This document shows positions 19,301 to 28,347 of a DNA stretch of 64,000 bases, piece after piece. The notes beneath the pieces are model-generated. The model saw only the letters and a program-made list of their open reading frames with translations. It made no database searches and was not told the origin of the DNA. Source of the stretch: Flavobacteriaceae bacterium Ga0077528. Its GTDB lineage: Bacteria > Bacteroidota > Bacteroidia > Flavobacteriales > Flavobacteriaceae. The stretch is taken from positions 1-64,000 of the forward strand of contig LNDX01000012.1 in assembly GCA_001464475.1 (NCBI GenBank). Reading direction: 5' to 3'. The stretch's first letter is position 1, and the number at the start of each line of letters is the position of its first letter. Made by a program: the position numbers and the translations under genes.

Positions 19301-22175
19301 CAGTAACTGGTATTCTTGCTGATAAACATTCTGTTGTAAATTTCCAATTGTAGGCACCTAAATTAAAATTTCCATCAATACTATTACCGTCGATACTCGC
19401 CACAGATGAAGTATATGGATAGGCAGCATTTGTAGTATTCATCCTCAATCCTGAAGCTGGCAAAGTACTAAAATACAAATTATACATCCCTGGAATTAAA
19501 GTATAATTCATATTGATTTGTTGGAGTGTATTCCCTCCAGAAACCGTAGTTGTAAAATTAAAACTTGCAAGTGTAATATTAGATGAATTTCTTATCACCA
19601 ATTGACCTGATTGTCCAGATGCAATTGGAAAAATATCTACCGATTGTAAAGAGGTATTTGAATTAACTGTAAAATTTACAAAGCCTTGATAATTTTGAAG
19701 TCCTTTCACTCCCAATTGAGTGTTTGGATTGGATGGTCCTAACTTTGCTATTGCACCAAAAGCTCTAGCTTCTGCATAATAAGTTGTCGTTGCACTTATA
19801 GCTGGAGTAGTAAATGTGTTACCCGAGCCAACTTGAGCACCTCCAGATAAAGCGTCAAACCAACGAATTGCAGAACCTGTACTTGGATTAGCTACTAAAC
19901 TTGCAGTTCCATATCCACATCTCGTAACAGGAATAGTTGATACTACTGTAGGTGGTGAACACTCTGTATTGAAAGTTTCCTCCATCGACCAAATACTTTT
20001 ATCGGAACTTGAACAATTACCTCTTAACCAAACCCAATAACTTGTACTTGGATTTAATCCTGTAAGATTTAAAGTTGAAATACCTGCACCAACTGATCCA
20101 GTAGCAGTGGTAGCTATGGTTGGTGGCGTTGCTGTAGTTGAAAGAAAATATTCATACCCCAATGCTGGTGGAGTTGTAGAAGGAACCCAATTAAGAGTAA
20201 CAGTTGTAGCTGTAACAGCAGAAGATACAACCTCGGTAGGTTCAATACAAGATGGTGATAAAGTTACACTAATATCATCAATGGCAATATAAGTCTGATT
20301 GGCTATACTATATCCTCTGTATCCTATATAAAATACACCTGAACTAATTGGTGTAAAATCAATTTGAGTGGTTTCATAGAAACTATTATCAATTCCAGTT
20401 AGAGTAGTTAAAGTATTTGTCATACCTGCTACTGACTGGCTAGTACCATAATAAACAGCCAAATTCTCTGAATTAGAACTTGTATTTCCTGTATTATAAC
20501 TAAATTTTAATCGGTAAGAAACACCAGCTGTTAAATTCAAACCTGGCAGAAAAAACCAATCGTTCATATCACTTGTTATGTTTTTATCAATTTGAAATGA
20601 ACGAGGCGCTGATGCAAAATTAACCGTTTGTGTTCTCCATTGATTAGTGTCTGCATTGATGTTTAAAACAGAAAAACATGTTGGAGCCGATCCAACTGGA
20701 GTAGAATCAAAATTTTGAACATAAGGAATAGTATAAAAACCGCATGTTGTAGCAACCGTTATGGTATTACTATTAACAATACATCCAGGTCCCAAAGCTC
20801 TTACTCTGTAATAGTAGGTTGTAAATGGCAACAAACCTGATATATTAAGTGAGGTTGTTGCTGAACTTAAAATTAAATTGTTATAACCTGGCAGAAATGT
20901 CGCAAAAGTATTGCTAGTTGACACATCAATAGCATATCCTGTGGCACCAGCTACAGCTGACCAATTTGCGGTAAAATCATTTCCTCCTACTGCTGTTGCA
21001 GCCAAAGCTGTTGTAGACTGAAAACAAGTTGTTGCTGAACCAAAAAGTGGATTTGTCAAATTATAAAATGGTCCGCCAGCACATTTTTCATTATAAGAAA
21101 TAACCCAATAATAATAAGTTGTACCTGAAGTTAATCCTGTTTGATTGAACGTAAATAAATTAGAATTAGCGACAACTCTATAAACTGGAGCTGTTCCATA
21201 ATTAAATCCTACAGAATATATATTTCTATTTATGAAAGTTGCTGCAGTTGGTGGAGTATTTACTGTACTTCTAACAATTAAGTACTTTGATGGTGCTGGT
21301 GTTGCAGCAGTAAAAGTATTACCTACAAAAGAGTTGCTTGTAATACTTGTTCCTCCAATAACTAAATTTGTTGGTTGGCTTGGTGGAGTAACACATGGTG
21401 GACCAGGCACATATAAATATTGAAATCCAAAAGGAGGATAAGCCGATGAATTGGTAATAAGTGTATGTGAATTTACCGTCCCATTTATGGTTGCGCCAGT
21501 TACATCCCAAAGCTGACTACTTCCTTGAAAACGATTAAAAACATTTCCTTGAGAGATATCATTATTTTGCCCTCTCAAACCTACTTGAACATTTACCGTT
21601 AATGCAGAAAGAGATGTATCGCAATTACCATATGATAAAAGTATTTCATTAGAAGTTTCTGATAAGCGAATTTGAAAATCAAAATCACCAACAGCTGTCT
21701 TTCTATTTGCATTAGTCCATTGTACTACAAAAGTTCTATTGGGCGCAGTTCCCTCAGTTGCATAAACTATATTTGCTGGAGTAGTTGCACTTGAAATTAA
21801 ATCGGTACCTAAGGCACAAACAACACCTCCACTAGTTGCTCCATTATATGGTGTATTGTCTGACAAAGGTACATAATTACCTGATGCTGGTGCAACTACT
21901 CCAAAAGTAATAAAACCATTTGGGCTAATATAACATTGAGTAAAATTGTTGCTATCATAAGCAAAAGTAAAACCAAGTGGTACTTGAACTGACGCTTGAT
22001 TATCCCATGGTGCTACGAAAGCATTTGTTGTAGCTCCAGATAATGGAACATATCCACTAACTGATTGTGTAAGAGTATAAGCATTTACTTGTGCTTGAGT
22101 TTTGTTTATTCCTAACAGAACCAACATCAAAACAGCAAGAACAGTAATAAATGTAGTTTTTTTTCTATGCAACAT
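16332..22175 (-). CDS. T9SS-secreted multi-domain adhesin, 1947 residues
   Basis: The signal peptide runs through about residue 29 (core ITVLAVLMLVLLGI, ending NKTQAQ). The N-terminal beta module (SPNGFITFG) is homologous to the one in the gene at 9254. It is followed by three or more fibronectin III domains, a MAM-like jelly roll, Ig-like or HYR-like domains (VTRCGYGTASL, LTICENETTSL) and a cleaved-adhesin-like module (about residues 1080-1250). The long C-terminal module starts at about 1410 (TWNGTTWSNGPP, DYTYWSSPIA, GNPYPSAVN). The final 80 residues carry the T9SS type A sorting signal (IKVFDIRGRLL, terminal KKYVN). From the N-terminal module to the sorting domain it parallels the 9254 protein, so the two are paralogues. 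Probable role is surface adhesion. No terminator was found after the stop. Confidence 0.9.
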   Translation of the reverse strand: MLHRKKTTFITVLAVLMLVLLGINKTQAQVNAYTLTQSVSGYVPLSGATTNAFVAPWDNQASVQVPLGFTFAYDSNNFTQCYISPNGFITFGVVAPASGNYVPLSDNTPYNGATSGGVVCALGTDLISSATTPANIVYATEGTAPNRTFVVQWTNANRKTAVGDFDFQIRLSETSNEILLSYGNCDTSLSALTVNVQVGLRGQNNDISQGNVFNRFQGSSQLWDVTGATINGTVNSHTLITNSSAYPPFGFQYLYVPGPPCVTPPSQPTNLVIGGTSITSNSFVGNTFTAATPAPSKYLIVRSTVNTPPTAATFINRNIYSVGFNYGTAPVYRVVANSNLFTFNQTGLTSGTTYYYWVISYNEKCAGGPFYNLTNPLFGSATTCFQSTTALAATAVGGNDFTANWSAVAGATGYAIDVSTSNTFATFLPGYNNLILSSATTSLNISGLLPFTTYYYRVRALGPGCIVNSNTITVATTCGFYTIPYVQNFDSTPVGSAPTCFSVLNINADTNQWRTQTVNFASAPRSFQIDKNITSDMNDWFFLPGLNLTAGVSYRLKFSYNTGNTSSNSENLAVYYGTSQSVAGMTNTLTTLTGIDNSFYETTQIDFTPISSGVFYIGYRGYSIANQTYIAIDDISVTLSPSCIEPTEVVSSAVTATTVTLNWVPSTTPPALGYEYFLSTTATPPTIATTATGSVGAGISTLNLTGLNPSTSYWVWLRGNCSSSDKSIWSMEETFNTECSPPTVVSTIPVTRCGYGTASLVANPSTGSAIRWFDALSGGAQVGSGNTFTTPAISATTTYYAEARAFGAIAKLGPSNPNTQLGVKGLQNYQGFVNFTVNSNTSLQSVDIFPIASGQSGQLVIRNSSNITLASFNFTTTVSGGNTLQQINMNYTLIPGMYNLYFSTLPASGLRMNTTNAAYPYTSSVASIDGNSIDGNFNLGAYNWKFTTECLSARIPVTATVTTPPALSLSTTSLTICENETTSLVTISGAGAYDSLVWSPATGVSGNVVSGFTFNPTVTTTYLLLANQTSGSLCGNLASITINVNQAPPIVSILPVNPSICEGTIQPLFGSTSIATPAILINENFNSPTNNWVVANTSTGGDTNASQWTLRPSGYNYINGFGWNATFNSNDNSQFYLANSDSQSGTAGTVTRTTLTSPSFNLAGFTSANLSFFHYINAIAFDKFEVQITSNNGATWTNLTSYTVLQGGPSAFSNVVVDLVAYLGMPDLKIRFNYESNWGYCWALDNVRVSGTLSAALTWMPITDLYSDAAATIPYVAGTPASVVYSKPTNTITYTATLTGSNGCLRVVTNTLTVSPPTVAGVLSSDQSICTGVPASNLVLTGSVGSILRWEYANDAAFTSGVTTIANTTTILTPAQMGTFTTIRYFRAVIRSGTVCSQLYSNVVFVAFYNTTWNGTTWSNGPPNATTRAIFAGNYTSTGDLFACSVRINSGVVTFNTNHSLVVTNDVVVAAGSLIFNNNASLVQVNDASINTGNITYRRSAMPMRRFDYTYWSSPIANQVLSTFSPLTPTDKFFVFNPTIANWSNVASGSSMTVGKGYLVRAPITYNLVTTTVYNGSFVGVPNNGIVASPVLVSASDFNLIGNPYPSAVNADLFLSDPLNVGVVDATIYFWTHNTPIAAGQYTSNDYAIYNYLGGTGTSSAPNTGVNSSVPNGKIASGQGFFIKALSNGSATFSNAMRIVGNNDQFFRMQSPLNPSTSQTVVSEKHRVWLDIVDQQGSYKQTLVGYATDATMGIDRGYDGEYLNVGNPVALYSLANSTTTLSIQGRSLPFSDLDEVPLGFYAATTGSFTINLYDFDGLFLNQNIYLKDKALDIIHDLKQSSYTFRADAGTFNERFVLVYRNQALNINSFSFNANDVIVYKPNQDLHVDAGKTIMKSIKVFDIRGRLLLEKEAINANKTSFNVGSTNQVLLIEITTSEGVKATKKYVN

Positions 22176-22416
22176 CAGTGTTTATGTGACTTTTTAATAT
22201 TTGCGCTATTTTTTTTTTAAAGCTAACTATTTGAATATAAATAGAATTAGATAATTTAATCGTCTAAAATAGTATATTTTCTTTCACTGAAAATACAACA
22301 AAGCAAGTATTCGACTAGAAGCAATTATAATCGACGAAATGCATATTTTTAATAAAAAGAGCCATTAAAATTTATTGCCTTTTTATATAAAAATAAGTAA
22401 TTTAGTGAAAAAAAAT

Positions 22417-23169
22417 ATGGCCAAAGTTATTGCTCCATTTAAAATTGTAGGAACATTAGACGATTTAGTTTTTTATATAGACCAAGAAAAGGAGAACCGT
22501 GTAAAAACTAAAGGTAAAACAGGTGTTTCATCTGAAGAATTTAAACGAAATCCCATATTCAATAAGGTAAAAAACCATGGCAAAGAGTTTGGAAGATGCA
22601 CTAAAAAAGCGCAAAGCTTTAGATTCGTAGCGCATTATTTTAACAACAGAGCTAAAGATGGAAGTTTTGCCGGACGCTCTAATAGATTAATGCTTGATGT
22701 AATGAATGAAGATGAAACAAGTGTGCACGGAGAAAGAACCGTTGAAATTGGTATGCAATCTAATGACGCAAAAGAATATTTTATTGGTTTTGAAGGAAAT
22801 AAACTTAGAACTCTAAAAAAAGTACTTAATGCAAAATGGCATTGGAACGAAGAAACTAGTGAATTTTCAATAGATAAATTTGTACCCAAAAAGAATATCG
22901 ATTGGCCAGAAGAAGCAGAATTTTTACACATTGCAATAGCAAGAGCTAATTGGAATTATGTTGACAATAATTTCAGCACAGAGTATAGCGAAGAATTAAT
23001 ATTTGAAAAAGAAGAAGAAGAAAGCAACTTAGTAATTAAAACAAATATACCAAAAGGAAACCACCTTCAACTAACTTTCTTATTTATAGGGTTCTCATTA
23101 CAATATAGAAAAAAATTGAAAGAATTGAAACGAATAAACAATACGGTTTCCATAATTTGGAGTAAATAA
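22417..23169 (+). CDS. Conserved-looking hypothetical protein, 250 residues
   Basis: I do not know its function. The frame opens at 22375, but Met15 at 22417 (MAKVIAPFKIVGTLDDLVFY) is the better start, because the preceding 14 codons are AT-rich and non-descript. The protein is soluble, has no signal peptide and is rich in Lys, Asn and Phe. Visible segments are an N-terminal basic motif (RVKTKGKTGVSSEEFKRNP), a stretch RAKDGSFAGRSNRLML and an acidic EKEEEE near residue 205. From memory, related proteins with this N-terminus are common and often multi-copy in Flavobacteriaceae. It lies alone on the plus strand, convergent with the polysaccharide operon, with only 73 bp between the two stops. 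Confidence 0.7.
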   Translation: MAKVIAPFKIVGTLDDLVFYIDQEKENRVKTKGKTGVSSEEFKRNPIFNKVKNHGKEFGRCTKKAQSFRFVAHYFNNRAKDGSFAGRSNRLMLDVMNEDETSVHGERTVEIGMQSNDAKEYFIGFEGNKLRTLKKVLNAKWHWNEETSEFSIDKFVPKKNIDWPEEAEFLHIAIARANWNYVDNNFSTEYSEELIFEKEEEESNLVIKTNIPKGNHLQLTFLFIGFSLQYRKKLKELKRINNTVSIIWSK

Positions 23170-23242
23170 CCTTTTCTTACAATAGAATAAGTAGTACTCT
23201 TTTTTCTAAAATGATATTTTAAAAATAAAAACTCCTGCTATT

Positions 23243-23875
23243 TTATCTTACAAATCGATGAGGATTTCCAACATACAAACCTTGTTGTGTAATATTTTGA
23301 ATTACAACCGTTCCGCCACCAAGTTGGGTATTAGAAACAATCGAGACATTATCAATAATAGTACTATTGATTCCGAGAATACACAATTCTTCCACTTTAA
23401 TAAAACCGGCTAAAGCCACTCTTGGTGACAAGAAACAATGTGCTCCAACTACAGTATCATGAGCAACCGTACAAGATATATTAAGAATAGTATTTTGTTT
23501 TATTATGGCATGAGCATCAATACAACAAGAAGGATAAATAACACATCCTTTTTCTACGGTAGCAGTTTCATCAACCCAAGAGGTAGAATGAATTATTTTT
23601 CCGAAAGGAATGATCTCTGAAAAACGTTCAAACAATTGTTTTCTTACTGCTAGGTGCTTATAACCAATACCTATTAATAGTTCATCAAAGGATTGCTTTG
23701 CATATTCTTTTTCAACAGCATCAACATTGCCTAGTATAGGAAAACCATTAGCATGTGTTTCATTAGAAAAATCATCAAAAAAAACCACATTTTCATAATG
23801 CTTATCAGACAATGCATAATGTGCAATTTGTTGTCCCAAATGACCGGAACCGATAATGGCTAATGTTTTTTTCAT
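23243..23875 (-). CDS. NeuD/PglD-like sugar O- or N-acyltransferase
   Basis: Predicted acetyl- or acyltransferase acting on a nucleotide sugar or lipid-linked sugar. The N-terminal part (MKKTLAIIGSGHLGQQIAHY) is a PglD_N-type nucleotide-binding fold. From about residue 90 the sequence is a left-handed beta helix of hexapeptide repeats (GCVIYPSCCIDAHAIIKQNT), with the VAHDTVVGAHC segment carrying the likely catalytic His. It ends in GLYVGNP, as usual in this family, and its 210 residues fit the family length. Its ATG overlaps the stop of the glycosyltransferase gene as TAATG, so the two are translationally coupled. It is the last gene of the operon. Substrate unknown. Confidence 0.85.
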   Translation of the reverse strand: MKKTLAIIGSGHLGQQIAHYALSDKHYENVVFFDDFSNETHANGFPILGNVDAVEKEYAKQSFDELLIGIGYKHLAVRKQLFERFSEIIPFGKIIHSTSWVDETATVEKGCVIYPSCCIDAHAIIKQNTILNISCTVAHDTVVGAHCFLSPRVALAGFIKVEELCILGINSTIIDNVSIVSNTQLGGGTVVIQNITQQGLYVGNPHRFVR

Positions 23876-24798
23876 TAAAGATTAGTTTTATCTTTTATTG
23901 AATATAGTGGTCGTCGTTTAACCTCTTTATATATACGGCCAATGTATAAAGAAATGATTCCCATAAAGAATAATTGCAATCCAAAAACAACAATTATTGA
24001 AGCTATTATTGAAGGCCAACCTGCTTGAAAATTTATAAAAAACAGCTTTAGTAATACGAGAATAATTAAACCTAACAAACCAAATCCTACAAGTGACATT
24101 CCAAACTTTAGGGTCATTTTTACTGGAAGTTCTGAAAAGTCAAAAATAGCGTCAAATGCCAATTGCATTTTACGTTTAAAATTAAATTTAGAGGTTCCAG
24201 CAAATCGTTCAATTTGCCCAATTCCTATTGTTGTCCAATGCTTGGATATGTCTATAAATATTCCTTCTATAAAACGATTAGTTTCATTGTACTTTAGAAA
24301 TTCATCTGCAAAATCTCTATTAAACATTCGCATTACAGCAATACCTTTTGGAATATTTAATCCGGTAAATTTATTTAAGGTACCCAAAAATATTTTAGAA
24401 AACAATCTATTAATGAAAGAATCTCTTTTCTCTTTTCTTATTCCCCAAACCAAATCATATCCTTTTTCAATTTCTGCTAAAAATCTAGGAATTTCAATAG
24501 GTGGATCTTGTAAATATGGATCCATATACAATAAATAATCTCCTGTAGCGTGAGCAATAGCAGCAGAAACAGCATCTGGTTTTCCGTGATTATGTGAAAA
24601 AGCAATTAATTTAATTCGAGCATCTAACTTTGCTTGTTCTTTAATAATTTCAACTGTTTTATCCTTGCTTCCATCATCTACAAAAACATATTCATAGATA
24701 ATTGGTAAACTGTCCAACACAATTTTAGTCTCTTTTAAAAACTGAAGAATAACCTCTTCTTCATAATAAACTGGAACAACTAAAGACAGTTTCTTCAT
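23875..24798 (-). CDS. Family 2 glycosyltransferase with two C-terminal membrane segments
   Basis: Related to GtrB, ArnC and dolichol-phosphate sugar synthases, which move a sugar from a nucleotide donor to polyprenyl phosphate. The GT-A domain has VVPVYYEEE at the N-terminus, the nucleotide-binding FVDDGSKDKT at 39-48 and a recognisable LQDPP at 96-100. The usual metal-binding Asp-x-Asp just before it reads Asp93-Pro-Tyr95, so the second Asp is replaced by Tyr. SHNHGK replaces the more usual SRNFGK. Two membrane helices lie at about 231-251 and 262-288, followed by a basic RRPLYS tail. The ATG directly abuts the stop of the HAD gene. It may be an active enzyme with altered metal binding or substrate. 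Confidence 0.87.
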   Translation of the reverse strand: MKKLSLVVPVYYEEEVILQFLKETKIVLDSLPIIYEYVFVDDGSKDKTVEIIKEQAKLDARIKLIAFSHNHGKPDAVSAAIAHATGDYLLYMDPYLQDPPIEIPRFLAEIEKGYDLVWGIRKEKRDSFINRLFSKIFLGTLNKFTGLNIPKGIAVMRMFNRDFADEFLKYNETNRFIEGIFIDISKHWTTIGIGQIERFAGTSKFNFKRKMQLAFDAIFDFSELPVKMTLKFGMSLVGFGLLGLIILVLLKLFFINFQAGWPSIIASIIVVFGLQLFFMGIISLYIGRIYKEVKRRPLYSIKDKTNL

Positions 24799-25434
24799 TT
24801 AGATATGGTTTGTTATTTCTGCTAAATTAGAAATTTTATTTTTCAAATTGGGATAAAAATTATCTCTATCGATGACTAAAACATTAAATCCCAATTTTTC
24901 GGCAGGTTCTAAATCAAGTTTTATTGAATCTCCAATGTACAAAACTTCGTTCGCTTTAAACGGAATTCTATCCAACGCTTTTTGATAAAATTCTAAACTT
25001 GGCTTAGCTACTCCAAGTTCTTCCGAAACAAAAACATCCTGAAAAACAGGTCCGAAAAAGGAATGCAGTTTATCTTTTAAAGTAGTATTAAAATTAGAAA
25101 TCACACCAAGTGGAAGATTTAACTCTGATAAAATTTGAGTATCTTCAAAGGCTTCCCATGGCAAATAAGTGCAATTTTTGAAAATAGAATTCACTAAGGT
25201 ATCTTGAGGAACTATTCCAAGCAAATACAATAATTCTGAATTAAATTTTTTGTAAAAACCCTCATCTGTCCTATCTGGAAAATGAATAACTTCCGACAAT
25301 AATTTATGCTTGGCCTTAATATCTTCTAGCGAAACATCATGTCCAAAATCTTCAATTGTTTTTTGAATATTGTTATATAAGGATGGTTTTCCTAATAAAG
25401 TTCCAGCAACATCAAAGAAAATATATTTAATCAT
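24799..25434 (-). CDS. HAD-superfamily hydrolase-like protein
   Basis: Haloacid-dehalogenase fold with a C1-type cap. Motif I is FFDVAGTLL with nucleophile Asp8, motif II is VISNF (Ser113), motif III is Lys144 in GVAKPS, and motif IV is IGDSIKLD (Asp169, Asp174). The second Asp of the phosphatase signature DxDGT is Ala10. That Asp normally serves as acid/base in phosphatases and is also absent in dehalogenase-type members. In this context a role on a sugar phosphate or a lipid-linked intermediate is likely but not shown. It starts two bases after the ATP-grasp stop, in the tightly coupled tail of the operon. Confidence 0.82.
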   Translation of the reverse strand: MIKYIFFDVAGTLLGKPSLYNNIQKTIEDFGHDVSLEDIKAKHKLLSEVIHFPDRTDEGFYKKFNSELLYLLGIVPQDTLVNSIFKNCTYLPWEAFEDTQILSELNLPLGVISNFNTTLKDKLHSFFGPVFQDVFVSEELGVAKPSLEFYQKALDRIPFKANEVLYIGDSIKLDLEPAEKLGFNVLVIDRDNFYPNLKNKISNLAEITNHI

Positions 25435-25436
25435 AT

Positions 25437-26414
25437 TTAATAAATAATATGTGATACACTAGTGTTGTTTAACTTATCAAAATCGTTAGAATTTGGATAA
25501 ACAACATCCATCAGAATCCTTGTGGCTATTCCTTCAATTGGTTTTGGTTCATCAGGAACTTCATTTAATAAATATTCTTGAATGGCATATTTAACATCTT
25601 GAAAACCCAAATTATGACGAATTGAATTGGTTCCTGAGATTCTACAATTAATTTCAAATGGAACAATTGAGTCTTCATCTGTAACAATACTTTGAATATT
25701 AAAACTTCCAACCAAACCACCAAGAGCAATCATCTTTTCTGCAATGATTTTCATCTCATCGTCATAATTAAAAACTACTTTAGATTCGGTTGTTGTTCCA
25801 TTCGTTAAAGAACGTTCCATTGTAAACAATCCATGAAGATTTCCTTGTTTGTTTACATAAACTGCAGTTGTAATTTCGATTCCTTTAGACAAAGGTTGAA
25901 TCATATATCCTTGCGGCAACTGAGTTGGATTTTCAGGATTAAATAAAATTCCTCTAGAACCTCTTCCCTCTCTTGGCTTTGCAATAATTTCTTTTTCAGA
26001 AAAATCATATTCTGCAGCTATCCAAGATTTGGCAAAAGGAATACCATTGGAAGACAAATATTGATAAGTTTCATATTTATCCAAATAAATTTTGGCTGTT
26101 TTTGCTTCACTTGCAACAACAATGGCATTTAGCTTTTCAGCATTTTCTGAAAGATAATAAACCTCATAATCGGTAGATGGTATTACTAAATCAACTTTTT
26201 CAGTTTGAATTATATTTTGAAGTGTTGGAATAAAACTTTCATCATAAGAATAAGGCACTTGGTAAGAAACATCACACAAATGATTTCCTGGTGTGAAACC
26301 TGCAATATCAGTTCCAATTAATCGAATAGGTAAATTTAAAGACCGAATATTCCTTAAGATACCTTGCCCAACGTTTCCTCCTATTCCTGTTACTAAAACT
26401 GATTTTTTTTCCAT
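25437..26414 (-). CDS. ATP-grasp ligase, CarB-like
   Basis: The N-terminal pre-ATP-grasp domain begins LVTGIGGNVGQGILR, as in the carbamoyl-phosphate-synthase-large-subunit-like proteins of polysaccharide loci. The ATP-grasp core shows IIAKPREGRGSRG (Lys146 and the glycine loop at 148-155) and the metal-binding segment VPFEINCRISGTN (Glu254, Asn256). Such enzymes join a carboxylate to an amine or similar nucleophile through an acyl phosphate. Here it probably modifies a sugar or attaches an amino acid, but the substrate cannot be read from sequence. Its 5' end overlaps the SDR gene by 22 bp, and HAD and GT2 genes follow with almost no gap, which suggests one pathway. Confidence 0.85.
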   Translation of the reverse strand: MEKKSVLVTGIGGNVGQGILRNIRSLNLPIRLIGTDIAGFTPGNHLCDVSYQVPYSYDESFIPTLQNIIQTEKVDLVIPSTDYEVYYLSENAEKLNAIVVASEAKTAKIYLDKYETYQYLSSNGIPFAKSWIAAEYDFSEKEIIAKPREGRGSRGILFNPENPTQLPQGYMIQPLSKGIEITTAVYVNKQGNLHGLFTMERSLTNGTTTESKVVFNYDDEMKIIAEKMIALGGLVGSFNIQSIVTDEDSIVPFEINCRISGTNSIRHNLGFQDVKYAIQEYLLNEVPDEPKPIEGIATRILMDVVYPNSNDFDKLNNTSVSHIIY

Positions 26415-27247
26415 TGAATATAGTTGAAAATAATTTCTTTAAAATTGGTTTGCGGTTGCCATCCAAGTAATTCACAAGTCTTATTATTGTTATAATGAAA
26501 TGATGAAGCATTGTCTTCGTTAACAAACTCAATTGTAGCCGAGGTATATTCTGAGATAATTTTAGCCAAATCAATATTAGAATATTCCTCTTTACTCACT
26601 CCCAAAAGTACTTTATTTTTTACAGAGTCAAAATTTTGAATAGCTAAAATAATATATTGACAAGCATCTTCAACATAAATATAATTTTGCTCACGTTCTC
26701 CTTTACCCCAAACTGTAATAACTTGATTAATAATAGCTTGTTGAATATAATTGGGAATGATAGTATTTTCTTTCATTCCGACACCATAAAGAGACGAAAG
26801 TCTTATTATTGTTGCATTAGACGTTTCTAAAACTATTTGTTCTGCAAGATATTTGGAAGTTGCGTATTGCGATTGCGGATTAATAGGAGACTCTTCATGA
26901 ATTACTTCAGTTTTTAAATCATACACAGAACATGTGGATATATAAACTATCCTTGAAGAAGAAAACTTTTTAATTAATTGTTCAGTAAGTGAAACATTAA
27001 CTTCAAAAAGTTGCTCTTTATCCAAACTAATTTGTCCAGATGAAACAGCTGCATGACAAAGAATAAGAAAATCGGGTTGAATAGAAATAGCCTCTAAATC
27101 TGTTGATGAAAACACTTGAATATCGTTCCATATCTCTGTTTTTCTTCCAATTCCATAAACTATAAAATCGTCTTTCAACAAACTAAATAAATGACTTGCT
27201 AAAAATCCTTTTATACCTGATATTAGAATTGTTTTTTTCAAATTCAT
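26393..27247 (-). CDS. NAD-dependent epimerase/dehydratase (extended SDR)
   Basis: Nucleotide-sugar short-chain dehydrogenase of 284 residues. The Rossmann motif is SGIKGFLASHL, where the third Gly of GxxGxxG is Ala17. The active site is complete: Ser/Thr in YISTCSVY (about 104-105) and Tyr128-x3-Lys132 in YATSKYLAE. Proteins like this act as 4-epimerases, 4-reductases or dehydratases on NDP-sugars. Because RfbB lies just upstream, a role in turning the 4-keto-6-deoxy product into the final deoxysugar is plausible. The 52-bp gap before it and the 22-bp overlap after it mark it as the head of the coupled five-gene tail. Confidence 0.83.
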   Translation of the reverse strand: MNLKKTILISGIKGFLASHLFSLLKDDFIVYGIGRKTEIWNDIQVFSSTDLEAISIQPDFLILCHAAVSSGQISLDKEQLFEVNVSLTEQLIKKFSSSRIVYISTCSVYDLKTEVIHEESPINPQSQYATSKYLAEQIVLETSNATIIRLSSLYGVGMKENTIIPNYIQQAIINQVITVWGKGEREQNYIYVEDACQYIILAIQNFDSVKNKVLLGVSKEEYSNIDLAKIISEYTSATIEFVNEDNASSFHYNNNKTCELLGWQPQTNFKEIIFNYIQWKKNQF

Positions 27248-27299
27248 GAAACTAATTATATTGACAATTAGGCATTAAAAGAATTACTCTAACGATGCG

Positions 27300-28346
<1,047 letters not shown>

Positions 28347-28347
28347 A

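Noticed and set aside
22375-22416. Upstream ATG for the hypothetical plus-strand gene
   Set aside because: The 14 extra codons are AT-rich, and the start MAKVIAPFKIVGT at 22417 looks like the true N-terminus.
26265-26282. GAAACATCACACAAA, matching the core of the 49-bp repeat
   Set aside because: It lies in the ATP-grasp gene and encodes the ordinary stretch CDVSYQ; a single copy is best seen as chance.
27252-27271. CTAATT/AATTAG inverted repeat between rfbB and the SDR gene
   Set aside because: Six AT-only base pairs without a U-run; too weak to call a terminator within the operon.
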